DNA from: CAIWHR01 sp963786625
GTDB lineage: Bacteria > Pseudomonadota > Gammaproteobacteria > Burkholderiales > Casimicrobiaceae
Length of the DNA stretch: 64,000 nt
Direction: 5' to 3'
Assembly: GCA_963786625.1 (NCBI GenBank)
Contig: CAWAZS010000005.1
Span: 1 to 64,000, forward strand
Shown: one piece after another, positions 16,965 to 26,413 of the stretch
Layout of the letters: every line of letters starts with the position of its first letter
Numbering within the stretch: position 1 is the stretch's first letter
Made by a program: the position numbers and the translations under genes
Notes under the pieces: model-generated
What the model was told of the DNA's origin: nothing
The model's input: only the letters and a program-made list of their open reading frames with translations
The model's database searches: none

Positions 16965-19088
16965 TCAGGGGCGTTGGCGCAGGGCGTCGGCGTAGAGGCG
17001 GGCCTCGACGTAGCGCACCAGCGCGCGGGTGCCGCGGCCGCAGTTGCGGAACACGCAGACGCCCCGGTCCATCAGGCCTGCGGCCATCGCATCGTAGAGA
17101 CGCCCGGCGTCGACGATGCCGACGATCGGCTTCTCGTTCGCGTCGACGATGGGCGGCATCAGGTGCACCGTGCTCTTCGGATCGCGGATGTCGAAGCCGG
17201 GCCTGAGCTTGCTCTCCTCGAGCGCGCGCACCGCCGGCGCCGTCGGGTCGAGCGCGACGACGACGGCGTCGATGTCGGGATCCTGCACGAAGGCCTCGGT
17301 GATCTGCAGGTGCGCCTCGTCGTCCGCGCCGGGATTGATGTCGATGGGATTGCCCACCTCGACCAGCGCGTCGAGCCGCTTGGCAGCGAGGATCTCCTCG
17401 ACGCGCTTCACGGTTGCGGCCCCGAGCGCGCCCATCTCCATCGAGAAATTCTCCGACTCGATCGAGTCGGCCATGCCCACCGCCTCGAATCCGGCGCCGC
17501 TGATCGCGCCCAGCCGAGCGCCGCCGATCTTCTTCCCGTGCAGCGCGCCGGCGATGTAGAAGAGATCGTCGAACGCGGTGAAGTCCTCGGCGACGATCGC
17601 GCCCGCATGCCGCACCACGGATTCGAACAGCGCGGGGCTGCCGGCGATCGACGCGGTGTGGCCCAGGGCGCCGCCGATGCCGGGCGCGGTCCGGCCCGCC
17701 TTGTAGACGACGACGTCCTTGCCGTTCTTCACGGCCTTGCGCACCGCCTTGACGAAGTCGAGACCGTCGCGATCCTTGAAGCCCTCGAGGTAGATGCCGA
17801 TGGTCTCGATCTCCGGCCGTTCCGCGAACCAGGCGAGCATGTCGCCGTGGGTCAGGTCGGTCTGGTTGCCGACGGCGAGCATGTAGCGCGGATCGAGCCA
17901 GGGGTTCTGGCTCAACCGCGTGATCATGAACGCGCCGCTCTGGCTCAGCATCGCCGCCGTGCGCTCCGGCTTCTTCTGCGGCTTGGGCAGGCGCTCCAGG
18001 GGAATGAACCAGGAGTCGTAGGAGCCGGGATGCGAGACCACGCCGAGACAGTTGGCGCCGAGGAAGATCGGGCCGCCGCCCTCCCTGCCGTGCGCGGCGT
18101 TGATCCTCGCCGCCAGCGCGGCGGCGGGCTCCCGGCTCTTCCGGGTCTCGCCCAGGCTGCCGGGAATCGAGCATCACCGATTCCACGGCGCCGGACTCGA
18201 TGATCTCGTCGACGAGGCCGTAGACGGCGTCGGCGGCCACCGCGACGATCAACAGATCGAGCTTGCCGTCCAGTGCCTTCAGGCTTTCGGCGCACCTGAC
18301 GCCGTCGATCTCCGTTTCGCCGGGACGGATGATCGTCATCCGCTCCTTCGGGTACCCGCTGCCCATCAGATTGCGCAGGATGATCCGGCCGAAGTTCATG
18401 CTGGTGGCCGAAACTCCGACGATGCCGATCGAGGCCGGATGGAGCAGCTTGTCGATCTTGTGGATCGGGCGCGGCAGGCGGGGGGCAGCCGGCGCGCCGA
18501 ACGTGCAGCGGGCGGACCCCACCGTCAGCCGGTCGCCGATCGTCACCGGATCGAGCGTGAGGCTGCGCAACCGCAAACGGCGCGTCGGGATCGCTCGCCG
18601 CATGGCGACTCGCCAGCGCGAGCACCTGCGCGAAGGCTGCTCGCAGCGGCTCGTCGGGCGAGCGGGCGTGCGTCGCGGCGGGCGAGCCGGGCGAGCTTCC
18701 GATAAGCGAGCGTGCGCCGGAAGAGATCGAGGAAATCGTCGGCGTCGGTCAGCGCGACGGCTGCATGGACGCACGCGCGGTCCCTGCGGAAATGGCTTTC
18801 CCCCAGCTCGGCGTCCACCCCGCCCGAGCCGGCGCTGATCACCGGGCCGAACTCGCGGGTGTCCTCGAGACCGATGCGCAGGTCGACGGCGGAGGCTTGC
18901 GCGGGCCGGGCCGCGGCTTCGTCGAGCGCAAGGCCCATGCCGGAAAGCAGCGACTTCAGTTCCGCGCCGTTCAGCGTGTCGCGGGCCTCCGCGGCGGCGC
19001 GCCGGAAGAGCTCCGTTGCCGCGGAGCTCGCGGCAGCGACGCCCGGATTCGACTTCGACGGTTGCTGCACGGTGCCCGCTCCCCCCAC
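16965..19088 (-). CDS. ADP-forming acyl-CoA synthetase-like protein (CoA-binding and succinyl-CoA ligase-like domains)
   Basis: NDP-forming acyl-CoA synthetase family. The N-terminal part (ELFRRAAAEARDTLNGAELK, PAQASAVDLRIGLEDTREF) looks like the ATP-grasp-5 domain. The CoA-binding domain starts LLHPASIGIVGVSATSMN, with IIRPGETEIDGVRCAES. The ligase domain has AAMLSQSGAFMITRL, GNQTDLTHGDMLAWFA, VVYKAGRTAPGIGGALGHTAS and VGNPIDINPGADDEAH. Roughly 700 codons is normal. Frameshifts near 18655, 18555, 18175 and 18045. Start GTG 19088 is tentative. The thioesterase follows immediately. Substrate unknown. Confidence 0.8.
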
Positions 19089-19263
19089 GACGACAGCGAA
19101 GCTTAGGTCCGGCGCACTTCCCGGTACTTGTGCTGCATCAAGGAATGAGGGGGTTCAGGTCTCCGCGATGGCGGACGGGTTCGGGGCGCGGCGATCGCGG
19201 CGCATCGTCCCGCGTTGCCCACGTCCAGGACGAGGATGTCGGGCCAACGGACGGAAATGTCCG

Positions 19264-20229
19264 CTACTCGATGCGGATGTGCGCGGCCTTGACGACCTTG
19301 CTCCAGCGGTCCTGCTCCGCCTTGATGAGCGCCGCGAAGTCGGCGGGCGTGCCGCCGCCCGCCTTGGCGTCGTCGTTCGCGAAGCGCGTCGTGATCGCGC
19401 TGGTCTTCAGCGCCTTGTTGATTTCCACCGAGAGCTTGTCGACGACTTCCTTCGGGAGCTTCGCCGGCCCGATGATTCCGTACCACTGCGAGGTCTCGAA
19501 GCCCGGGTAGCCCATCTCGGCGACCGTCGGCACGTCCGGAAGCGCGGGAATGCGCTCCGGCGTTCCCACGGCGATCGGTCGCAGCTTCCCGGACTTGATG
19601 TGCGGCATCAGCGCCGGCGTGCCCGCGGACGCTGCCTCCAGCCGGCCGCCGAGCAGGTCCTGCAGCTGCGGCCCCGTCCCGCGGTACGGGACGTGCACGA
19701 TGTCCATGCCGGTCACGTGCTTCAGGTATTCGAACGCGAGATGGCCCGCGCTGCCGTTGCCCGCCGAGCCGTAGTTGAGCTTGCCGGGGTTCTTCTTCGC
19801 CAGCGCGACGAACTCGCGGAAATCCTTCGCCTGCACGTCGGCATTGAGCACGAAGATGTTGGGCACCTTGGCGAGCAGCGCGATGGGCACGAAGTCGCGG
19901 TTCACGTCGTAGGGCTGGCGCTCCATCGCATAGGGATTCACCGCCAGCGTGCCGACGTGGCCGAGGATCAGCGTGTAGCCGTCGGGCGCGGCCCGGGCGA
20001 CCTCGAGCATGGCGATGGTCCCGGCGCCTCCGGCGCGGTTGTCGACGATGACGCTCACGCCCATCGAGGTGGTGAGCTCCTGCGCCACCGCCCGCGCGAC
20101 GATCTCCGAGGTGCCCCCCGGCGCGAACGGAACGACGAGGCGGATGGTCTGCGTCGGGTACGCCTGCGCGAAGGCGAACGTCGAGAACGCGAGCAGCATG
20201 GCGGCGATGGCGAGAATTCTCTTGAGCAT
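19264..20229 (-). CDS. Bug-family (TctC-like) periplasmic substrate-binding protein
   Basis: 321 residues, intact. Signal peptide MLKRILAIAAMLLAFSTFAFA with cleavage before QAYP. The mature start YPTQTIRLVVPFAPGG is the Bug family hallmark, followed by VDNRAGGAGTIAM, YTLILGHVGTLAVNP, NYGSAGNGSAGHLAFEYL and IVHVPYRGTGPQLQDLLGG. Bug proteins bind small carboxylates, many without a linked transporter. No TctAB permease genes are adjacent, so it is an orphan. The expansion of this family is characteristic of Burkholderiales, which helps place the host. It lies downstream of the SDR gene on the same strand. Confidence 0.93.
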   Translation of the reverse strand: MLKRILAIAAMLLAFSTFAFAQAYPTQTIRLVVPFAPGGTSEIVARAVAQELTTSMGVSVIVDNRAGGAGTIAMLEVARAAPDGYTLILGHVGTLAVNPYAMERQPYDVNRDFVPIALLAKVPNIFVLNADVQAKDFREFVALAKKNPGKLNYGSAGNGSAGHLAFEYLKHVTGMDIVHVPYRGTGPQLQDLLGGRLEAASAGTPALMPHIKSGKLRPIAVGTPERIPALPDVPTVAEMGYPGFETSQWYGIIGPAKLPKEVVDKLSVEINKALKTSAITTRFANDDAKAGGGTPADFAALIKAEQDRWSKVVKAAHIRIE

Positions 20230-20313
20230 GGGGATGTCCTCCAGGTCGATTGCGGCGTCCGGCCGCGAATTCAGTGCCCGCGCGGCCGCCCGAAGGGCAC
20301 TGAGCGCGCTCTC

Positions 20314-20363
20314 GTGGGGCCGCCTTCAGGCGGCATCGCGCGTCCGGCTGAAGCCGGACCCAC
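20314..20363. repeat. REP-like palindrome pair in inverted orientation (REPIN/BIME)
   Basis: Copy 1 (20314-20334) is GTGGGG + GCCGCC-TTCA-GGCGGC. Copy 2 (20342-20363), read on the other strand, is GTGGGTCCGGCTTCAGCCGG. Both have a GTGGG head and a hairpin around CTTCAG, and they face each other across about 7 nt. This is the layout of REPINs mobilised by RAYT transposases. They sit in the 159-nt gap between the SDR and Bug genes and could also act as a transcription terminator or mRNA stabiliser. No second element was seen in this window. Confidence 0.6.
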
Positions 20364-20388
20364 ACCGCGAGCGTGGGGGCCGTTCATC

Positions 20389-21141
20389 TCAGAACTGGTA
20401 GCGGCGCAGCCCGCCGTCGACGGGGATCACGGCGCCGGTGATGTAGCGCCCGCGCGGGCTCGCCAGGAAGCAGACGAGGTTCGCCACGTCCTCGGGCTGG
20501 CCGTACTCGCCGACCGGGATCTCGTCCTCCGACTGGCGCTGCCGGTATTCCGGCGTGTAGTTGCGCAGGATCTGGTCGCTCAGGATACGCCCCGGCGGCA
20601 CGCAGTTCACCGTGATGCCGTGCCGGCCCACGATGCGCGAGAGCCCCTTCGCCCACGAGTGCACGGCGGCCTTGGCGCAGAACGCGCCGTTGATGCCCTC
20701 GGGCTCGCTCTTGCCGGTGATGTTGACGATGCGCCCCCAGCCGTTGGCGATCATCGCGTCGACGAGGCGATCGGTGAGCTGGCGGTGGCGCGTGAAGTTG
20801 AGCGTGAGCGCCTCGTCCCACTGCGCATCGTCGGCGTGGAGCTCGAAGGCGCGGCTGCCGCCGGCATTGTTCACCAGGATCTCCACGCTGCCGAGCGCCG
20901 CGGTCGCCTCGCGCGCCACGGCCTCCGGATAGGACTCGTCCAGCGCATCGTGAACGATGACGGTGGCGGGACGGCCGCCGGCAGCGGCGATCTGGCGTGC
21001 GACTTCCTCGAGATTGGCGCGTCGCCGGCCGGTGATGGCGACGCGCGCGCCTTCGCCCCCGAGCGCGAGCGCGACGGCGCGGCCGATGCCCGAGCTCGCG
21101 CCCGTCACCAGCGCCGCGCGGCCGCTCAGTTGCAGGTCCAT
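20389..21141 (-). CDS. SDR-family oxidoreductase with an atypical active site
   Basis: 250 residues, intact. Cofactor motif ALVTGASSGIGRAVAL (TGxxxGxG), AITGRRRANLEEVA, and LVNNAGGSRAFEL (NNAG). The usual catalytic YxxxK is replaced: the sequence around the lysine is NGAFCAKAAVHSWAKGLSR, with Ala four residues before Lys where Tyr is expected and Phe three before it. The C-terminus GAVIPVDGGLRRYQF is standard FabG-like. This may be a divergent subfamily with changed chemistry. It lies 22 nt downstream of the DUF349 gene on the same strand. Confidence 0.85.
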   Translation of the reverse strand: MDLQLSGRAALVTGASSGIGRAVALALGGEGARVAITGRRRANLEEVARQIAAAGGRPATVIVHDALDESYPEAVAREATAALGSVEILVNNAGGSRAFELHADDAQWDEALTLNFTRHRQLTDRLVDAMIANGWGRIVNITGKSEPEGINGAFCAKAAVHSWAKGLSRIVGRHGITVNCVPPGRILSDQILRNYTPEYRQRQSEDEIPVGEYGQPEDVANLVCFLASPRGRYITGAVIPVDGGLRRYQF

Positions 21142-21162
21142 GGGGATGCGGCCTCGGCTTCC

Positions 21163-23966
21163 TCAGCGCGCCTGTTCGATCGCGGAAAACACCCGTTCGC
21201 AGCGCTGCCGGTCGCCCGTGTCGGCAACGCCCGGTTCGGCGCACCACGCGAGCAGGCGCTCGCCCGCGGTGCCTGCAACGGCCGGCGCGGCGCTCTGGAA
21301 CCGATCGCGCAGCTGCTTCACCTGCAGCGCGAGCCGTTGCGCCTGGAGCTCGGCCGGCGATTCCAGACCCAGCGCCATTTCGAGCCCGAGCAGGATCTCG
21401 CGCCGCGATTCGACACCGCGCTCGATGCGCACCGCATGCTCGGCGGCCGGGGCTTCCCCGGCGAGCGCGCGCAGCGCGGCGTCGCGGCGCGTGACCATCT
21501 TCTTCTCCCATGCAGCGGGAAGCGCCGGCAACGCGGCCCAACGCTCGTGCACGGCCGCCGCGTTCGTCGCCCCGGCCGCGGTTTCGCTCGCCCGCAGCAG
21601 GCCGTCGAGCTCCTCGCACAGGCGCTCCTTCGCCGCCAGGGTCTGCCACACCGCGGCTTCGCGCGACCGGGCGCGCGCGGACAGCGCCGCCTCGACGGCG
21701 GTCTTCGCATTCCGGAAGCGCGATTCGACGGGGCGCAGCGCGGGGTCGAAGCCTCCGAACCGCTTCCTCCACTGCTCCTGCAGATCGCGGAGCGCGCGCC
21801 GCATGTCGCCGTCGTCGCTGTCGGTCGCCGCCGCCAGGCGCTCCAGCTCGACGCAGATCTCCTCCAGCGCGCGGCGCTGCTCGTGCTTGACGCCGTCCTC
21901 CTGCTTGCGCTTCGCCTGGCGCGCCTCGAAGACGGCGTCGCAGGCGGCGCGGAACTGCTCCCAGAGCGCGCGCTCGTCGCGCTGCGCGAGCGAGAGCTCC
22001 TTGGCCTGCGCCTGCCATCGGGCCTGGATCGCCTTGACCTGCGAGGGCGCGTCGCGCTCCATCGCCTTCGCCGCCAGCGCGGTGACCTCGTCGATCAGCG
22101 CCTGCCGCGCCGCCTTCGCCTGGTCGCGCGCTGCCGCAAGGGCGTCGCGCAGCGGGGCGAGCGCAGCCTTGAGCCGCGCATCGAGGCTCTTCCAGCTCCT
22201 CGGCTCGACGCTGCCGAGATCGCCCTCGCGCCACGCGCGATCGGTCTCGCGCAGCCAGTGCTCGATCGCGCGCCAGTCGCGCGGCTCGCCGAGCAGCGTC
22301 GGCGCGTGCGCCGCCGCCGCCGCGATGAACTCGTCGCGCCGCTTGCGCGCCTCCTTGCGGTGCGCCGCCATTTCGGCGAAGTGCCGGGCGGCCGGCGCGT
22401 AGGCCTTCTCGCAGGCCCGGTCGAAGCGCTCCCACAGCGCCTTGGGGACGCCCGCGTGCTGCTGGTCGAGCGCCTTCCATTCGTCGCGCAGCTTCTGGAC
22501 CTCGGCGGCGAGCTGCGGCGCGTCCAGGGTCGTCGCCGTCGCGGCGGCCTCCGCGCGCTCGCACAGCTGCATGCGCGCGTGCTGCTGCCCGAACGATTCC
22601 CAGCGCTCGAGCTCCACCAGCTGCTGCATCAGCCGGCTCATGCGCTGCATCGTCGGCTTGGGCAGCGTGCCGGCGTTGGCCTTCCTGCGCCCGGATCTCG
22701 TCGGCGGCCGCGCGGGCGGCCTGCAGCTGGCCCGCGGCGAGCGCCTGCTCGGCGGTGTGCAGCAGGCCGTGCACCTGCTGCCGCGCGGCGTTCGCCTCCT
22801 GCTCCGCGGCGCGAATCTGCGCCAGCCGGCGCTGCTCGACCACGATCAGCGCGGCCTCGAAGCGCCGCGTCAGGGCGGGCGTGCGAATGGCGCGATCGAG
22901 CGCCTGCCAGCGCTCCGGCAGCTTGGCGTCGTCGATCGACGTGCCGGCGGCGAGCTGCTCGGCCTCGACGACGAGCGCTTCGGCGTCGGCCCGGGCGGCC
23001 AGCTCCTGCGTCCACTGCTCGATGCGCCGCTCGGCCTCGTCCAGCCGCGAGCGCACGGCGTCGTCCGCGGTTTCGCCCGCCTCCTCGCGCAGCGCGGCGA
23101 GCTCGGCCGACAGCGCGGCGAGCGCCTCCGGCGATGCGGGCGATTCCGCCAGCGCCGCCAATTCGGCGCAGCCTGCGCTCGAAGCGCGCCCGCGACCGCT
23201 GCTCCTCGTGCTCGCGATCGAAGCGCGCCTGCAGGGCCTGCGCGGGCAGCTTCGCAACGCGCGACGCGCGCGGTGTCCTCGCCGATGTCCAGCGCCTGCC
23301 AGCGCCGATTGAGCTCGATCACCGCGGTGAGGATCGGGCCGGGCCTGGTCGCCAGCGCTTCGAGCTGCTCGAGGACGGCGTCGGCTGTCGGCGGCCTGGC
23401 CCTCGCGATCGGCGATCGCGTCGATGCGCTTCCGCGCGAGGCGGGCCACGCCGTGATCCTTGTTCCGGGCGGCGTCGGCGAGCCTGCGCAGCCCGTCGGG
23501 CGTGCGCACGCGCTCCGCCGCGGCCATGCGCGTTTCCGCATGCTCGGCGGCGAGCGCGACCTCGACCAGCGCGTCTTCGTCGCGGATGCCGGCGATCGCG
23601 ACGCGGCGGCGCTCGGCGTCCCGCGTGCGGCGTGCGACGTCGGCGCGGATCGCGTCGGTGCAGCCCTCGGCGCCGAGCAGCACCGCGGCCGCTTCGGCGT
23701 TCTGCGCGTCGGCAAGCGCGGCGCCGAGCGAATGCGCGAGCGCTGCGCGCACTGCGGGATCGCTTTCCGTTTCCCAGGCCGCGGCCAGCGCGGCGAGCCG
23801 CGTGCAGCGCTTCGCCGCCGCGGCGCGGACCTCCGGCGCGGGGTCGGCCGGCCAGCAGGGCAGCGATCTCTTCGGAGTCGGGCGGCAATTCCGACGCGCC
23901 GAGCACCCGCTGCGCCGGGTCGGCATGCTCGTGCAGGGCGGACCGGAAGAGACGCTTGGTGACCAT
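21163..23966 (-). CDS. Very long DUF349-domain protein
   Basis: About 935 codons from ATG 23966 (MVTKRLFRSALHEHADPAQR). The protein is almost entirely helical, Ala/Arg/Glu-rich coiled coil with repeated DUF349 units such as RSWKSLDARLKAALAPLRD and ALWEQFRAACDAVFEARQAKR (W-x-x-FR..C..x-F..R). No membrane segment or enzyme motif is present. The N-terminal part looks like HEAT-type helices (AALLAGRP, LARKRIDAIADREGQ). Frameshifts near 23850, 23390, 23270, 23165 and 22680. The family is common in betaproteobacteria with no established function; a coiled-coil structural or nucleic-acid role is only a guess. Confidence 0.75.
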
Positions 23967-24223
23967 GGAGGAGGGTGCGCCGCATTCCACCGGTGGCGGG
24001 GACTTTGGTCGCGGGAACCGTGATGTTAACCAAAAAACGGCTTCCCCTGCCGTGGATCCGGCGCAGCGCGTCCCCGGCGCCCGGACCGGGCGCCCCGGTT
24101 GACCGACGGAATGCGATCGTGGACGATGGCCGTCGCCCGACCCGGCGGAGGCGCCGGGGCGGATGCCGACGAGGTTGCCGATCCCGGCGACCCGGCCGCG
24201 GTCGGCGTTGCGCGGGGAAAGCG

Positions 24224-25390
24224 ATGGCAACCACGATGGCAACCGACGACGTGCGCGCCGATGCCGACTTCTATGCGCGCCTGCCGGTCCTTGCCGGGTT
24301 CCCGCAGATCATGGATCCGGCGCGCTACCAGCCGCTGCCCGACGGCTGGCTGATCGGTCTCACCGATGTCGTGCATTCGACCCGGGCGATCGAGGCGGGC
24401 CGCTACAAGGCGGTCAACACCGCCGGCGCCGCGGTGATCGCTGCCGTGACCAACGCGCTGGAAGGGCGTCCCTTTCCGTTCGTCTTCGGCGGGGATGGCG
24501 CGAGCCTTGCCGTGCCGCCGCGCGACGAGGCCGCCGTGCGCGCCGCGCTCGCCGCGACCGCGGCCTGGGCACGCGACGAGCTCGATCTCCGGCTGCGTGC
24601 CGCGCTCATTCCGGTTGCCGCCGTGCGCGAGCAGGGGCTCGACGTCAGGGTGACCCGGTTCGCGCCCTCGGCGAACGTCTCCTACGCGATGTTCACCGGC
24701 GGCGGGCTGGCCTGGGCCGACCGGACGCTGAAGGCCGACCGCTACGCCGTGGCGCCGGCGGCACCGGGGGTCCGGCCCGATCTTTCCGGATTGTCGTGCC
24801 GCTGGAACGACATTCCGGCCTCGCACGGCGTCATCCTGTCGCTGGTGGTGGCGCCGGTGCAGCAGGGCGACCCGGCGTTCCGCCGGCTGGTCGAGGCGCT
24901 GCTCGCCGAGCTCGAACTGAGCGCCGAGGTCGCGCGGCCGGTGCCCGACGGCGCTCCCGGCGTCCGCTGGCCGCCCGCGGGCATGGACCTCGAGGCGCAT
25001 GCGGCGCGGAAGAGCGGCGAGTCGCTCTGGATGGCGCGGCTGCGCGCGATGTGGGTGACGCTGCTGTCGTTCATCGTCATGCGCTTCGGCATCCGCGTCG
25101 GCGAGTTCGAACCCGCCGTCTATCGGCGCACGGTCGTCGAGAACTCGGACTTTCGCAAGTACGACGACAGTCTGCGGATGACGCTCGACTGCACGCCCGG
25201 GCTCGCGGACCGGATCGAGGCGCGCCTCGCGCAGGCGGCCGCCGCGAAGGTCCTGAGGTTCGGCTTGCACCGGCAATCGGCCGCGCTGATGACCTGCATC
25301 GTGCCCTCGATCACGGAGCATAATCACATCCACTTCATCGACGGCGCCGGTGGCGGCTACGCCATGGCGGCGCGAGGTCTCAAGCCATGA
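24224..25390 (+). CDS. DUF3095 family protein
   Basis: 388 residues from ATG 24224, preceded by GGGGAAAG. Intact. The pattern matches DUF3095: DGWLIGLTDVVHSTRAIEAG, PFPFVFGGDGASLAVP, VRVTRFAPSANVSYAMFTGG, YAVAPAAPGVRPDLSGLSC, YRRTVVENSDFRKYDDSLR and DGAGGGYAMAA. The IGLTDV..ST......FVFGGDG arrangement recalls the metal-binding residues of nucleotide-cyclase (class III) folds, so this may be a cyclase-like enzyme; that is inference. Its TGA overlaps the ATG of the M19 dipeptidase, so the two are translationally coupled. Confidence 0.8.
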   Translation: MATTMATDDVRADADFYARLPVLAGFPQIMDPARYQPLPDGWLIGLTDVVHSTRAIEAGRYKAVNTAGAAVIAAVTNALEGRPFPFVFGGDGASLAVPPRDEAAVRAALAATAAWARDELDLRLRAALIPVAAVREQGLDVRVTRFAPSANVSYAMFTGGGLAWADRTLKADRYAVAPAAPGVRPDLSGLSCRWNDIPASHGVILSLVVAPVQQGDPAFRRLVEALLAELELSAEVARPVPDGAPGVRWPPAGMDLEAHAARKSGESLWMARLRAMWVTLLSFIVMRFGIRVGEFEPAVYRRTVVENSDFRKYDDSLRMTLDCTPGLADRIEARLAQAAAAKVLRFGLHRQSAALMTCIVPSITEHNHIHFIDGAGGGYAMAARGLKP

Positions 25391-26352
25391 TGCTCTGGGA
25401 AGCCCACGCCTGCCTGCCGCTGCACCCGCAGGCGGATTTCGCGCCGATCGACCGCTATCGCGCCGCGGGCGTGAATTACGTGTCCGTCAACGTCGGCATG
25501 GACATGAATCCGCTGCCGCAGGTGCTCGCGGTCATCGCCGGCTTCCGCGCGAAGATCGCCGCGCACCCGGATCGCTATCTGCTCGCGTCGGGCGTCGCGG
25601 ACATCGAGCGGGCGGCGGCGGGCGCGCTGCTCGCGATCGGCTTCGATCTCGAAGGCGCGATGCCGCTGCTCGAGCAGCCGGCGATGGTGGCGCTGTACCG
25701 GGACCTCGGCGTGCGCCAGATCCATCTCGCGTACAACCGCAACAACAGCGTCGCCGACGGCTGCCACGACGTCGAGCGCGGCCTGACCCCGCTCGGGCGG
25801 CGCATGGTCGCGGCCGTCAACGAGGCCGGTCTGCTGATGGATTGCTCGCACACCGGCCGGCGCTGCAGCCTCGACATCATGGCCGCCTCGACGCGACCGG
25901 TGATCTTCAGCCACTCCAATCCGCTGGCGCTCGTCGAGCACGGGCGCAACGTCACCGACGAGCAGATCCGCGCGTGCGCGGCGACGGGCGGCGTGGTCTG
26001 CGTGTCCGGGGTGTCGATATTCCTGGGAACCCGCGAGCCGACCGCGGCCGACGTGGCGCGCCACGCGGCCTACGTCGCCGGACTGGTCGGCGTCGAGCAC
26101 GTCGGCATCGGGCTGGACATCAGCTTCCGTCAGGAGGGCATCGACGACGATCCGCCGGGAGCATTCGATCCGGGCTATTGGTGGCCGAAGGCGGCGGGCT
26201 ACGACCGGGCGCTCTCGCGCAGCACCTATCCGCCGATCGAGGCGTGGCGCGAGCTCGCCTCGGCGCTGCAGGACACGGGGATGACGCCGGACGAGGCCGC
26301 GCTGGTGACGGGCGGCAACATGCTGCGGGTGGCGCGGCAGGTTTGGCGGTAA
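25387..26352 (+). CDS. Membrane dipeptidase family (peptidase M19) protein
   Basis: 321 residues, intact, start ATG 25387 overlapping the DUF3095 stop. Metal-site segments: WEAHACLPLHP (normally DGHxD, here EAHxC), IGFDLEGAMPL (metal-bridging Glu), QIHLAYNRNNSVADGC, LLMDCSHTGRRCSLDIM (His ligand), VIFSHSNPLAL (His ligand) and HVGIGLDIS (Asp). M19 enzymes cleave dipeptides or beta-lactam-like amides. It has no signal peptide, unlike mammalian relatives. The oligopeptide ABC transporter genes follow, suggesting the imported peptide is processed here. Altered first metal motif noted. Confidence 0.87.
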   Translation: MMLWEAHACLPLHPQADFAPIDRYRAAGVNYVSVNVGMDMNPLPQVLAVIAGFRAKIAAHPDRYLLASGVADIERAAAGALLAIGFDLEGAMPLLEQPAMVALYRDLGVRQIHLAYNRNNSVADGCHDVERGLTPLGRRMVAAVNEAGLLMDCSHTGRRCSLDIMAASTRPVIFSHSNPLALVEHGRNVTDEQIRACAATGGVVCVSGVSIFLGTREPTAADVARHAAYVAGLVGVEHVGIGLDISFRQEGIDDDPPGAFDPGYWWPKAAGYDRALSRSTYPPIEAWRELASALQDTGMTPDEAALVTGGNMLRVARQVWR

Positions 26353-26413
26353 GATTCCGCGTGCGCGTCTGCCCGCGCGCGGCCGCCGTTCAATCGACAC
26401 ACAGGGGGATCCC

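Noticed and set aside
18712..24102. A 1,796-codon plus-strand open frame opposite the synthetase, Bug, SDR and DUF349 genes
   Set aside because: Low-complexity Arg/Ala sequence without motifs, antisense to well-conserved minus-strand genes. High-GC shadow.
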